Positions 32,959-42,049 of a stretch of 64,000 bases of DNA are shown here, piece by piece. Source of the DNA: Donghicola tyrosinivorans (lineage in GTDB: Bacteria > Pseudomonadota > Alphaproteobacteria > Rhodobacterales > Rhodobacteraceae); NCBI RefSeq assembly GCF_003003355.1, contig NZ_PVTQ01000014.1, positions 37,225 through 101,224 on the forward strand, written 5' to 3'. Below the pieces are notes generated by a model, which was not told where the DNA came from, searched no databases, and saw only the letters and a list, made by a program, of their open reading frames with translations. The position numbers and the translations under genes are program-made. Position 1 is the stretch's first letter; the number at the start of each line of letters is the position of its first letter.

Positions 32959-34086
32959 TCAATTCTGGGCGATGCGGCGCTCTGCTGCGATGGCGCGCAT
33001 CATTTGCCGCATGTCGGGAGAGCGGACCTGCGATATTACCAGTTTGGTTTCGTGGGGCTTTAGCACCGGACGGGCCACACTGCCGTAGCTGGCGCTGCCG
33101 TAATCGGCTAGTTCTGGGAAAATCTCGAGGATTTCACGGCGGGCGGGCAGGTCAAGGGCGCGCATGGCCATGTCGCCGGGGTGAAAGCTTTCAGCCGGTG
33201 CGCCTTCGGCAAAGATGATTTCATGGCGATCCAGCATCAGGTGGTAATAATCTACGGTGCCGCCTTCGATCTGCCGGATGTCTGTATCATCGACAAAGTT
33301 GATTGCAGGGGTCAGGGCTTGTGCGTCGTCCGAAACCAGTTCGACCTGCCAGCCCTCGAGCATAACACGATGCTGGGGCGACAGTTTCAGGGGGCGGGTG
33401 TTGCCGATGGTGCCGGTGGCAAAGTGAACGGGGGCCAGTTTGCCTTTGGCTTCGCATCGTTTGTGGCCGATCCAGCGGATCTGCTGGAAGCCGTGATCGA
33501 TGGTGAGGACGTGATCGTCGGTGGTCAGGGTTTCAATCGGGCGCTGGCCTTTGGATGTTTCGATCAAGGTGCCTTTGCAAAAGCATAGGGCGTAGTTCCA
33601 GACTTGGCGGTCTGTGGTGAGGCCATCGTAGGTGTTACTGACAACATCAATCAGTTTGAGTGATCGGATGCCTTCGGATTCCAGAAGGGTCTGGTTCGCG
33701 CCTGCGGTTGGTGAAGGCGCCCAGAACGTGTGGCCGCTGGGTTCCTGAAAGATCACGACGGTCATATTGGTGGTCGTGCCGTCGATGAAGGTCACTTGGG
33801 CGCTGTAAGTGGCAGTCGCGTCGAAGTTCACGGTCCAAGTGTTGTTGACTGTGAACTGGTCAAAAAAACCGAGCGAGTTGTTCTGGTCGTAGTAGGCGCC
33901 TGGATTGCCAACCGCGCTAATCGAGACGAAGTTGTTTAGTAGCGGGTTTCCGATGCCGCCGAACGTAAGGCCCTTCAGCAGATTCGCATCGCTGGCAGTC
34001 GTGTTCAATTCCCCTAGACCGGCCAAGCCGTCCGGATCGATGATTGCAAGCTGTCCAAGATAGATCGCGTTGAAGGTTGTTGCCAT
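32959..34086 (-). CDS. Hint-domain protein (roseobacter Hint_2 type)
   Basis: A 375-residue protein. The N-terminal half (about 1-170) is a beta-rich region without a known domain (NLLKGLTFGGIGNPLLNNFV). At about residue 172 a Hint (Hedgehog/intein) domain begins with CFCKGTLIETSKGQRPIETL and continues DDHVLTIDHGFQQIRWIGHK, then LSPQHRVML with the block-B-like His. Such Hint_2 proteins are abundant in roseobacters and often have RTX-like partners. Their self-processing is unproven. It lacks a Sec signal. The start at 34086 (MATTFNAIYLGQ) is preferred, though the ribosome binding site is weak. It lies between the split methionine synthase genes and DUF1638 and looks like an insertion in that cluster. 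Confidence 0.85.
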   Translation of the reverse strand: MATTFNAIYLGQLAIIDPDGLAGLGELNTTASDANLLKGLTFGGIGNPLLNNFVSISAVGNPGAYYDQNNSLGFFDQFTVNNTWTVNFDATATYSAQVTFIDGTTTNMTVVIFQEPSGHTFWAPSPTAGANQTLLESEGIRSLKLIDVVSNTYDGLTTDRQVWNYALCFCKGTLIETSKGQRPIETLTTDDHVLTIDHGFQQIRWIGHKRCEAKGKLAPVHFATGTIGNTRPLKLSPQHRVMLEGWQVELVSDDAQALTPAINFVDDTDIRQIEGGTVDYYHLMLDRHEIIFAEGAPAESFHPGDMAMRALDLPARREILEIFPELADYGSASYGSVARPVLKPHETKLVISQVRSPDMRQMMRAIAAERRIAQN

Positions 34087-34227
34087 ACAGCCGGTCACTT
34101 TTCAAAAGGGTAGGTCTTACCCTTAAGAACGGTGCTTGATCGGTCTGATTTAGGAAATTGGAACGTATCTTAGGATTACCTACCATGGGTCATCGGGGTA
34201 TCAAATTTACCCTTTTGTCGAAAGAAA

Positions 34228-34259
34228 AAGCGCCGCTTTGCGGAAGCAAAACGGCGCTT
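34228..34259 (-). terminator. Terminator after the corrinoid protein gene
   Basis: On the minus strand AAGCGCCG-TTTTGC-TTCC-GCAAAG-CGGCGCTT is followed by TTTTCTTTC, 24 bases after the stop at 34283. The stem is near perfect. It separates the corrinoid protein gene from the Hint and DUF1638 genes. Confidence 0.88.
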
Positions 34260-34282
34260 GATCTGTTCGATGGAGGCGGTTG

Positions 34283-34981
34283 TTAGCCGTTCATCTGGTT
34301 GTGACGGCGGCTCATGAAATCCTTGGCGGTTTCCACGGCGACGGCGGCGTCACGGCAGTAGGCGTCAGCACCGATGGCGCGACCGAACTCTTCGTTCAGG
34401 GGGGCACCGCCGACCAGAACGACGTAGTCGTCACGGATGCCTTTTTCTTTCAGCGTGTCGATCACCACTTTCATGTAGGGCATGGTGGTGGTCAGCAGGG
34501 CCGACATGCCAAGGATATCGGGCTTTTCACTGTCCAGTGCTTCCAGATAGGCCTCGACCGCGTTGTTGATGCCAAGGTCCACAACCTCAAAGCCTGCGCC
34601 TTCCATCATCATCGAAACAAGGTTCTTACCGATGTCGTGGATGTCGCCCTTGACGGTGCCGATGACCATCTTGCCCATGCGCGGTGCGCCGGTTTCGGCC
34701 AGCAGGGGCTTAAGGATCGCCATGCCGCCTTTCATGGCGTTGGCAGCCAGCAGCACTTCGGGAACGAAGAGGATGCCGTCGCGGAAGTCGTGGCCCACGA
34801 TGGTCATGCCAGCAACCAGAGCTTTGGTCAGCACGTCATAGGGAGTCCAGCCCCGTTCCAGAAGGATGTTCACGCCCTCTTCGATCTCTTCTTTGAGACC
34901 GTCATAGAGGTCGTCCATCATCTGTTGGACCAGTTCCTCGTCGTCGAGTTCCGAGAGAATGATGTCGTCTTCTTCCGACAT
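34283..34981 (-). CDS. Corrinoid (B12-binding) protein of split methionine synthase
   Basis: A 232-residue MtbC-type corrinoid protein. Residues about 5-95 form the helical cap (B12-binding_2). Residues about 100-225 form the Rossmann-like B12 domain. H115 in GDIHDIGKNLV is the lower axial cobalt ligand (DxHxxG), with GMSALLTTTMP and VLVGGAPLNEEF completing the pocket. It carries the methyl group between methyl-THF and homocysteine in the split methionine synthase. GGAATTATGCC precedes the start. The homocysteine methyltransferase gene is 120 bases upstream on the same strand. The pterin-binding module and reactivase are not in this window. Confidence 0.92.
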   Translation of the reverse strand: MSEEDDIILSELDDEELVQQMMDDLYDGLKEEIEEGVNILLERGWTPYDVLTKALVAGMTIVGHDFRDGILFVPEVLLAANAMKGGMAILKPLLAETGAPRMGKMVIGTVKGDIHDIGKNLVSMMMEGAGFEVVDLGINNAVEAYLEALDSEKPDILGMSALLTTTMPYMKVVIDTLKEKGIRDDYVVLVGGAPLNEEFGRAIGADAYCRDAAVAVETAKDFMSRRHNQMNG

Positions 34982-35101
34982 GGCATAATTCCTTAAAGCG
35001 CGTGGACCGCTATGGTGCGGCTGTTCTTATTCTTTATTGGCGCGAAAACGCCCCGCGGCTGTGCAGATAACGACATATCGCGGGGCGATGCCGACGAGAG
35101 G

Positions 35102-36121
35102 TTATGTACGACGGCGGCTGTTGCGGCGGCTGCGGGCAGGGGCGTCGGACTGATCGCCGGTGCCGTCCGAGGCGGACGAGAATCCACCCAGCTTTACAGC
35201 GATGTCTTCCAGCGTCGGGCGCGGGCCTTTGGGCGTGCTTTCCAGCGCGGCGCGCATGGCTTTGAGATGCTCGGGCATGGTGCCACAGCAACCGCCGATG
35301 ATACGGGCACCGGCATCGCGGGCCAGACAGGCGTAGGCGCCCATCAATTCGGGCGTGCCGTCATAGTGGATGTGGCCATCGACGTATTTGGGAATGCCTG
35401 CGTTGCCTTTGGCGATCACAGGACGCTCGGTGCCAGAGGCGATGAACCCCAGAACCGTGCGCATCAGGTCTGACGCGCCGACGCCACAGTTCGCCCCGAA
35501 GGCAATCGGCGGGTTGGGAAGGGCTTCGACCATATCCACCATCGAGGCGCTGGTGACGCCCATCATCGTGCGGCCAGCGGTGTCAAAGCTCATGGTGCCA
35601 CACCAGGGCATGCCGGCCAGGGCAAAGGCCTCGGCGGCGGCTTTGTATTCTTCGGGGGCCGAGATAGTTTCCAGCCACAGCACATCCGCGCCGCCTTCTT
35701 TCAGACCTTCGGCCTGTTCGTGGAACATCTCGACGGCCAGCTCATGGGTGAGCGAGCCCATCGGGGCCATGATCTCGCCGGTGGGGCCAACGGAACCGGC
35801 AACGATCACGGTGCGGCCCGAGGCATCTGCAACTTCGCGGCCAAGGGCGGCGCCAAGGCGGTTCAATTCGCGCACGCGGCTTTCTGCATTGTGCAGCTTC
35901 AGGCGCGAGGCGTTGCCGCCGAAGGTATTGGTCAGAAACAGGTCGCTGCCTGCGTCAACGGCAAGGCTGTAAAGCTTTTTGATGTTCTGCGGCTCGTCTG
36001 CGTTCCACAGTTCAGGCGCATCGCCCGAGGACAGGCCCATGTTGAACAGGTTGGTTCCGGTGGCACCATCGGCCATGACCCAGTCCCGTTCCGAAAGCAT
36101 TTTGGTCAGCGCATCAGTCAT
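35102..36121 (-). CDS. bmt: Homocysteine S-methyltransferase (split MetH module / BHMT-like)
   Basis: A 339-residue homocysteine-binding (betaine--homocysteine methyltransferase-like, PF02574) barrel. The N-terminus MADGATGTNLFNMGLSSGDA and TNTFGGNASRL are typical. The zinc ligands are C212 (GANCGVG), C278 and C279 (GGCCGTMPEHL). The last 40 residues are a low-complexity basic tail (DAPARSRRNSRRRT). With the corrinoid protein at 34283 it forms the homocysteine half of a split B12-dependent methionine synthase. By itself the sequence could also be a betaine-dependent enzyme, but the corrinoid neighbour favours the B12 role. Confidence 0.9.
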   Translation of the reverse strand: MTDALTKMLSERDWVMADGATGTNLFNMGLSSGDAPELWNADEPQNIKKLYSLAVDAGSDLFLTNTFGGNASRLKLHNAESRVRELNRLGAALGREVADASGRTVIVAGSVGPTGEIMAPMGSLTHELAVEMFHEQAEGLKEGGADVLWLETISAPEEYKAAAEAFALAGMPWCGTMSFDTAGRTMMGVTSASMVDMVEALPNPPIAFGANCGVGASDLMRTVLGFIASGTERPVIAKGNAGIPKYVDGHIHYDGTPELMGAYACLARDAGARIIGGCCGTMPEHLKAMRAALESTPKGPRPTLEDIAVKLGGFSSASDGTGDQSDAPARSRRNSRRRT

Positions 36122-36274
36122 CGTTTTATCCTGTCTTATCGTTGCCTGCGGGTGCCACTGTCTGGCGGCGGTTGCAAATGCCCTTCGATCATATCGACCA
36201 AGACATCCATCGCCGCCAGTGGCGGTGTGCAGTTTTTCGGATCGAAACGAAAGGAAAAACGTATGGGTCTGGGG

Positions 36275-36601
36275 TTAGTGGCCTTGCTCGACCCGCGAGA
36301 TGGCAGCTGCGCTGAAAATATCGCGCTGCGCTTTGATGATCTCGATTCCCACCATGTCATCCAGATCGGTGGCTAGCCTATTGACGATGGCCTCGGCGTT
36401 GCGGGTACTGGCGCGCGCCATCAAGTCATCATGCAGAAGGGCATCCGCATACATGCGGGCCTCGTCCTCGGATTTCCCCAATAGATTGGCCGCCCACATT
36501 CCAAGCATCCGATCCCGTAGTGTCGAGATTCGGAACGCGACTTCGTTGTCATGAGCGAATTTCGCCTCGAATGCGCGCTCACGATCGTCCAGTATTCCCA
36601 T
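36275..36601 (-). CDS. F1-ATPase inhibitor zeta subunit (DUF1476)
   Basis: A 108-residue DUF1476 protein. The family hallmark DDRERAFEAKFAHDNEVAFR is at the N-terminus, followed by LRDRMLGMWAANLLGKSEDE. In alphaproteobacteria this family is the zeta subunit that inhibits ATP hydrolysis by F1-ATPase. The start at 36601 has GGGAGGA before it, and the longer frame is spurious. It is divergent from purC, an arrangement I recall from other Rhodobacterales. The C-terminal half is somewhat divergent from the usual zeta sequence (MARASTRNAEAIVNRLATDL), so a paralogue with altered role is possible. Confidence 0.88.
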   Translation of the reverse strand: MGILDDRERAFEAKFAHDNEVAFRISTLRDRMLGMWAANLLGKSEDEARMYADALLHDDLMARASTRNAEAIVNRLATDLDDMVGIEIIKAQRDIFSAAAISRVEQGH

Positions 36602-36767
36602 GGTAGTTCCTCCCTGGTCCATGTAAGGGAACGATACCATGTGAGTGCCTTGATTCCGTCTCTCCTGACGGATGGGTGCACCCCGACTTGCGACATACGC
36701 AGGCATGCTCTATGAGAGCGCATCGTGGCCCCCTCCCGGGCCCCATAGCAGGAGACCGACACAGCTC

Positions 36768-37529
36768 ATGGCACGGCGCAACAAAATTTACGAAGGCAAA
36801 GCAAAGATCCTGTACGAAGGCCCCGAGCCGGGCACTTTGGTGCAGTACTTCAAGGACGACGCGACTGCCTTCAATGCCGCGAAAAAAGATGTGATCGAGG
36901 GTAAGGGGGTTCTGAATAACCGCCTGTCCGAGTTCTTTATGACCGGTCTGAACAACATCGGCGTACCGACCCACTTCATCAAGCGTCTGAACATGCGCGA
37001 GCAGCTTGTGCGTGCTTGCGAGATTATTCCGCTGGAAGTGATCGTGCGTAACTACGCGGCAGGTTCGCTGTCGACCCGTCTGGGCATCGAAGAGGGCACC
37101 CCGCTGCCCCGTCCGATCGTCGAGTACTGCTACAAAGACGACAAACTGGGCGATCCTCTGGTCAGCGAAGAACACATCGCTGCTTTCGGTTGGGCCAGCC
37201 AGCAGGACATGGATGATATCGTCAGCCTCGCGCTGCGCGTGAACGATTTCATGTCGGGCGTCATGATGGCCGTCGGTATCCGTCTGGTGGACTTCAAGAT
37301 CGAGATCGGTCGCGTTTACGAAGGTGACTTCCAGCGTCTGGTTGTCGCCGACGAGATCAGCCCCGACAGCTGCCGTCTGTGGGACCTGAAGACTGGCCAG
37401 AAGCTGGACAAGGATGTGTTCCGCCGCGATCTGGGCAGCCTGACTGACGCCTACACCGAAGTGGCCCGTCGTCTGGGGATCATGCCCGAGCATGGTCAGG
37501 GCGGCGCGAAGCCGACTCTCATCAACTAA
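36768..37529 (+). CDS. purC: SAICAR synthetase PurC
   Basis: A 253-residue phosphoribosylaminoimidazole-succinocarboxamide synthase joining CAIR and aspartate with ATP. Motifs include [57 protein letters not shown] and the C-terminal [15 protein letters not shown]. The start at 36768 is preceded by AGGAG at about 13 bases, a little far, but the residues before it are not conserved coding. It leads a purC-purS-purQ group on the plus strand. Confidence 0.97.
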   Translation: MARRNKIYEGKAKILYEGPEPGTLVQYFKDDATAFNAAKKDVIEGKGVLNNRLSEFFMTGLNNIGVPTHFIKRLNMREQLVRACEIIPLEVIVRNYAAGSLSTRLGIEEGTPLPRPIVEYCYKDDKLGDPLVSEEHIAAFGWASQQDMDDIVSLALRVNDFMSGVMMAVGIRLVDFKIEIGRVYEGDFQRLVVADEISPDSCRLWDLKTGQKLDKDVFRRDLGSLTDAYTEVARRLGIMPEHGQGGAKPTLIN

Positions 37530-37622
37530 TCCGGTCGCGCCGCGTCCAGCGGCGCGTCCTTTGAGTATTTTCGCGATAAAGAAGCGGGCACTGGCCTGCG
37601 AAAGAAGTCTGAGGAGACTGCC

Positions 37623-37853
37623 ATGAAGGCACGTGTTCATGTGATGCTGAAAGAAGGTGTTCTGGACCCGCAGGGCGAAGCCGTGCGCCATGCGCTGGGA
37701 GCACTTGGGTTTGAGGGCGTCGGTGGCGTGCGTCAGGGCAAGGTGATCGAGCTGGATCTGGCCGATGGCACCACCGAAGAGCAGGTCACCCAGATGTGCG
37801 AGCAGCTGTTGGCAAACACTGTGATCGAAAAATACGAGATCGAGCTGAACTGA
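37623..37853 (+). CDS. purS: FGAM synthase subunit PurS
   Basis: A 76-residue small subunit of phosphoribosylformylglycinamidine synthase. It has the PurS pattern [20 protein letters not shown] then [18 protein letters not shown]. It bridges PurQ and PurL in the complex. GAGGAGACTGCC precedes the start. The stop shares one base with the purQ start (TGATG), so the two are translationally coupled. purL is not in this window, although it often follows in related genomes. Confidence 0.96.
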   Translation: MKARVHVMLKEGVLDPQGEAVRHALGALGFEGVGGVRQGKVIELDLADGTTEEQVTQMCEQLLANTVIEKYEIELN

Positions 37854-38521
37854 TGAAAGCGGCGGTCATTACATTCCCCGGATCGAACTGTGACCGCGAT
37901 CTTGCGGTCGCATTCGAGAATGCGGGCGCTGAGGTTGTTCGGGTCTGGCACAAGGATTCGGAACTGCCCTCCGGTATCGATGTGGTCGGCATTCCCGGCG
38001 GCTTCTCGTTCGGTGACTATCTGCGTTGCGGCGCGATTGCGGCGAACTCGCCCATTTGTCGCGGCGTTGTGGAACACGCAAACCGCGGCGGCTATGTGTT
38101 GGGGATTTGCAACGGCTTTCAGGTATTGACCGAGACCCGTCTGGTACCCGGTGCCCTGATCCGCAACATGAACCTCAAGTTCGTGTGCAAAACCGTCGGG
38201 CTGAAGGTCGAGCAGACCGACAGCATCTTTACCGGCGGTTATGTGGCAGGCAGCGAGATCCAGATTCCGATCGCCCACCATGATGGCAACTACCGCGCCG
38301 ATGATGCGCTGCTGGAGCGTCTGAAAGGCGAAGGGCAGATTGCATTTACCTATGCTGAAAACCCCAACGGCTCGGCCGGTGACATCGCGGGTGTCTTCTC
38401 GGACAACCGCCGTGTGCTGGGGATGATGCCGCACCCGGAACGGGCTGCCGAAGTTGTTCATGGCAGCACCGACGGGCAGGCGCTTTTCCGCGCGTTGGTA
38501 GACGGTCTGGTTTCGGCCTGA
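37853..38521 (+). CDS. purQ: FGAM synthase glutaminase subunit PurQ
   Basis: A 222-residue class I glutamine amidotransferase that supplies ammonia to PurL. It opens with [20 protein letters not shown]. The nucleophile Cys is in [11 protein letters not shown], and the His/Glu pair in [10 protein letters not shown] near the C-terminus. [20 protein letters not shown] is also typical. It is translationally coupled to purS and last of the purC-purS-purQ group. The DctB-like kinase follows after 36 bases, probably a separate transcription unit. Confidence 0.97.
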   Translation: MKAAVITFPGSNCDRDLAVAFENAGAEVVRVWHKDSELPSGIDVVGIPGGFSFGDYLRCGAIAANSPICRGVVEHANRGGYVLGICNGFQVLTETRLVPGALIRNMNLKFVCKTVGLKVEQTDSIFTGGYVAGSEIQIPIAHHDGNYRADDALLERLKGEGQIAFTYAENPNGSAGDIAGVFSDNRRVLGMMPHPERAAEVVHGSTDGQALFRALVDGLVSA

Positions 38522-38557
38522 CTTGAGCGGATGCGGGCCTTGGCCTAGACTTTTGTG

Positions 38558-40321
38558 ATGTCGAAACCGGCCCGCCTCTCTTCTGACACGAACCGACGCA
38601 AGTTGCGTCCCTGGTTTGTGCGCTTGATCGCTGCGGTGATGCTTGTGCTTGCCGTGGCGATTGTGTGGGGCACCAACGTCTGGCTGACCACACGTTTCAC
38701 CGAGACAACACGCAATCGCGCTGAGGTGCGATTGGCGTTGTACTCGGGTCAGCTTCTTTCGGAATTGCGCCGTAACGGGATTGTGCCACAGCTTTTGGCG
38801 CGTGACCCCGCGTTGATCGGCGCACTGAATTCGAACGATTTTTCGCAAAGCTCGCAGCGTCTGATTTCCTTTGTGGATGAGATTGGTGCAGCCTCGCTGA
38901 TGCTTCTGGATCGGGACGGGCGCACTGTGGCGGCCACGGATCGTGAGCGCCTTGGCAGTATGCACCGAAATGAAGGCTATTTCGTTGAGGCCCTGCGGTC
39001 GAACGGGACGGTTTTCACCAAGTTCGAACGGACCACGGGCGGCTATGGCTTTGCCTATTCGCGGCGGATCGAGGATGGCGGCTCGCCCATCGGTGTGATC
39101 GTGGTCGAGGCAGACTTGGGCAAGTTCGAACGGGCTTGGGCCGGTATTTCCGATGCGGTTGTGGTGACCGATAGCGAAGGGGTGATCGTTCTTTCGACCG
39201 AGCCGCGCTGGCGCGGTCTGAGTGAAGAGGATGCCCTGACGCGGCAACCGGCTGCTACGGCGATTGAGCGCGCCTTGCAGGTGACTGCCGATTGGGCCGC
39301 CGAGCGGGACGAGATTTATCTGGGCGGCGAGGCGGTGATGCGCCTGACGGGCCGCATTCCGTTCCGTGGTTGGAACCTGATCACCTACACCAACTATTCC
39401 AGCGTCCGCGAAAAGGTGAACGGTGTTCTGGCGCTGGAGATCATGGGCTTCGCGATTCTGCTGGCGGTGGGCTTCTATTTCCTGAACCGCAAGACGGCCT
39501 CGCGGATGATGCTGTTCCAGCGCGAGTCGGCAGAGCTTCGCGCATTGAACGCAAGGCTACAGCGCGAAATCGCCGAGCGTGAGCGGGTGCAAAAGACCCT
39601 TGCCGTGGCCGAACAAACCATTGCCCAATCGTCGAAATTGGCCGCCTTGGGTGAGATGTCGGCAGCCGTCAGTCATGAGCTGAATCAGCCTTTGGCCGCC
39701 ATGAAAACCTATCTGGCCGGTGCGCGCCTGCTGCTGTCGCGCAACCGCGCGGAAGAGGCTTTGGCCAGCTTTCAGCGGATCGATGATCTGATCGAGCGTA
39801 TGGGCTCGATCACCAAGCAGTTGAAATCCTATGCCCGAAAGGGCACAGATCACCTGCAACCCGTTGATATGAAAGACGCTTTGATGTCGTCGCTTGCGAT
39901 GATGGAGCCTCAGCTGCGGCAAAATAAGGTGCGTCTGGAACGGACTGTTCCGGATGTGCCGGTGCTGGTCATGGGGGATCGGGTGCGTATCGAGCAGGTG
40001 ATGATTAACCTCATCCGCAATGCTCTGGACGCCGTAAAGGCACGCAAAGATGGCCGCGTTGATATCCTGCTGACCGCAGGTGAAATGGCCACGCTGACCG
40101 TGCGCGACAATGGTCACGGGATTGAAGATTTAGAGGCTCTGTTCGAGCCGTTTTATACCACCAAACAGCCCGGCGATGGTGTCGGATTGGGGCTTGCGAT
40201 CTCGTCCGGGATCGTGAACGAGCTTGGTGGACGCCTGACGGCACATAATGCTGAGGGTGAGGGGGCTGTATTTGAGATGCAGCTACCTATCTTGTTGGAA
40301 GATATTGAAGCCGCGGAGTAA
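38558..40321 (+). CDS. DctB-like sensor histidine kinase
   Basis: A 587-residue inner-membrane kinase of the DctB type. TM1 is at about residues 20-42 (LIAAVMLVLAVAIVWGTNVW). A periplasmic double-PAS-like (dCache) sensor of about 240 residues follows. TM2 is at about 290-312 (LEIMGFAILLAVGFYF), then a coiled coil (ESAELRALNARLQREIAERE). The HisKA box is GEMSAAVSHELNQPLAAMKT, and the HATPase has NLIRNALDAV, DNGHGI and GVGLGLAISSGIV. DctB senses C4-dicarboxylates, but no TRAP or DctA transporter genes are nearby, so the ligand is inferred only by family. It forms an operon with the response regulator 4 bases downstream. ATG 38558 is used over the adjacent GTG. Confidence 0.9.
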   Translation: MSKPARLSSDTNRRKLRPWFVRLIAAVMLVLAVAIVWGTNVWLTTRFTETTRNRAEVRLALYSGQLLSELRRNGIVPQLLARDPALIGALNSNDFSQSSQRLISFVDEIGAASLMLLDRDGRTVAATDRERLGSMHRNEGYFVEALRSNGTVFTKFERTTGGYGFAYSRRIEDGGSPIGVIVVEADLGKFERAWAGISDAVVVTDSEGVIVLSTEPRWRGLSEEDALTRQPAATAIERALQVTADWAAERDEIYLGGEAVMRLTGRIPFRGWNLITYTNYSSVREKVNGVLALEIMGFAILLAVGFYFLNRKTASRMMLFQRESAELRALNARLQREIAERERVQKTLAVAEQTIAQSSKLAALGEMSAAVSHELNQPLAAMKTYLAGARLLLSRNRAEEALASFQRIDDLIERMGSITKQLKSYARKGTDHLQPVDMKDALMSSLAMMEPQLRQNKVRLERTVPDVPVLVMGDRVRIEQVMINLIRNALDAVKARKDGRVDILLTAGEMATLTVRDNGHGIEDLEALFEPFYTTKQPGDGVGLGLAISSGIVNELGGRLTAHNAEGEGAVFEMQLPILLEDIEAAE

Positions 40322-40325
40322 TTGA

Positions 40326-41660
40326 ATGTCCCACGTGATGAAGATCGCAATCGTCGATGACGAACAGGACATGCGCCAGTCGATCAGCCAGTGGTTGGCC
40401 CTTTCGGGGTTCGACACGGAAACCTTCGCATGTGCCGAAGATGCTCTGCAAAAGATCGAACCGGATTACCCGGGGATCGTGATCACCGACATCCGGATGC
40501 CGGGTATGGGTGGCATGGGGCTGCTGAAAAAGCTGATGGGCAGCGATAGCAGCTTGCCCGTCATCATGATTACAGGCCATGGCGATGTGCCCATGGCGGT
40601 TGAGGCGATGCGTGTTGGCGCGTTTGACTTCATGGAAAAGCCGTTCAATCCGGACCGTATGACGGAACTGGCCCGCAAGGCGTTGCACCAGCGGCGTCTG
40701 GTTCTGGATAACCGTGCCCTGCGGCGCGAGCTGTCGGACGGGGCAGGGCTGATGAACAAGATCATCGGCAGCGCGCCCGAAATCAAGCGTCTGAAAGAGG
40801 ACATCCTTGATCTAGGGCAGGCGGACGGTCACGTGATGATCGATGGCGAAACCGGCACCGGCAAAACCCTGACCGCCCACGCACTGCACGCGGTGGGCAG
40901 TCGCGCAGGTAAGAAATTCGTGCTGGTGTCGTGCTCGGCCTATGATGAGGACAGCCTGACAAAGCGGCTCTTTGGCCCGATGCAGCCCGAAGATTCCCAG
41001 TTGCCTGCGGTCGAAGAGGCACGTGGCGGCACACTGGTGCTGGAAGATATCGAGACGCTCAGCGAAGTGGTGCAGGCGCGCCTTTTGTCGTTCATCAATG
41101 ATCAGGGCATGCCGTCAGAGACCCGCATCATCGCCATCTGTAATATGCAAGAGCAGGGCCGCACCATCGAAGACGCCCTGCGTCCCGATCTGTTCTATCG
41201 CTTGGCCGCCCTGCGGATCACTCCGCCACCCCTGCGCCAGCGGGGCGAGGATATCTTAACCCTGTTTGCGCGCCTTTCTGAACAATACGCCGAGGAATAC
41301 GGCTGCGAGCCGCCCGAGATCAGCGCACAGGAAGCGGCGCAACTGCTTCAGGCTCCTTGGCCAGGCAATGTGCGTCAGTTGATCAACGTGGCCGAACGGG
41401 CGGTGCTGCAAAACCGTCGTGGTTCGGGTACCATCGCCAGCCTCCTCATGGCCGAAAGCGATGACATGCGCCCGCTGGTGACAACCGAAGGCAAACCCCT
41501 CAAAGAGTATGTGGAAGCTTTCGAGCGTATGCTGATCGATAACACCATGCGCCGTCATAAAGGCTCGATTGCCAGCGTAATGGAGGAACTTTGCCTTCCA
41601 CGCCGGACACTTAATGAGAAAATGGCCAAATACGGTCTACAGCGCGCCGATTACCTGTAA
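40326..41660 (+). CDS. DctD-like response regulator lacking GAFTGA
   Basis: A 444-residue NtrC-family regulator. The receiver domain covers 1-125 with D55 in VITDIRMPGMGG and Lys in FMEKPFNP. The AAA+ domain covers about 145-370. Walker A GETGTGKT is present, but the sigma54-contact GAFTGA loop is missing: the segment reads KRLFGPMQPEDSQLPAVEEA. The Walker B DE is swapped to LVLEDIE. The C-terminal Fis-type HTH is SIASVMEELCLPRRTLNEKM. By family knowledge, regulators without GAFTGA (for example Rhodobacter capsulatus NtrC) act with the housekeeping sigma factor. It pairs with the kinase upstream. Confidence 0.9.
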   Translation: MSHVMKIAIVDDEQDMRQSISQWLALSGFDTETFACAEDALQKIEPDYPGIVITDIRMPGMGGMGLLKKLMGSDSSLPVIMITGHGDVPMAVEAMRVGAFDFMEKPFNPDRMTELARKALHQRRLVLDNRALRRELSDGAGLMNKIIGSAPEIKRLKEDILDLGQADGHVMIDGETGTGKTLTAHALHAVGSRAGKKFVLVSCSAYDEDSLTKRLFGPMQPEDSQLPAVEEARGGTLVLEDIETLSEVVQARLLSFINDQGMPSETRIIAICNMQEQGRTIEDALRPDLFYRLAALRITPPPLRQRGEDILTLFARLSEQYAEEYGCEPPEISAQEAAQLLQAPWPGNVRQLINVAERAVLQNRRGSGTIASLLMAESDDMRPLVTTEGKPLKEYVEAFERMLIDNTMRRHKGSIASVMEELCLPRRTLNEKMAKYGLQRADYL

Positions 41661-42049
41661 TCGGCGCAAGCCTATTCATTTTCCTCATTGTCAATTCTGT
41701 ATTTGTCCCTTTATGGTGACCAGACGGGTACTTGTTACATAAGTGTCCGCGACAGATTTTCTGAATTGAACCTGGCGATTTGCCTGCAAAGGGCCGCCGT
41801 TCAGGACAGACCGTTGGATCAAAATGATCCTGAGAGAACCGCCCGCAACGCGCAAGCGACGGGCCAGTAAGTAGGCGCAACCCTGCGTCGGAGAAGAAAC
41901 GCGATGAAACGCGCTGAACGTATATCAGTCACGAGTGAGGCGCCCATTGCGCCCGCTAAGTGCGCGTTCAACATCGCCCTTACAAGCCACAGACATGACG
42001 TGCGCGTCCGGCTTAGACCGGACCCCGTTGCCCTGTGCAATGAGATACC
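41661..42049 (+). promoter_or_regulatory. Long leader upstream of the RNase E gene
   Basis: No gene is supported in this 389-base stretch. It is relatively AT-rich to about 41720 (promoter-like) and GC-rich afterwards. It contains a perfect 6-bp hairpin GTCCGG-CTTAGA-CCGGAC at 42006-42023, close to the rne start. RNase E mRNAs carry long structured 5' leaders that the enzyme itself cleaves for feedback control, so a similar role is likely here. This is inference from position; the structure was not folded. Confidence 0.5.
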
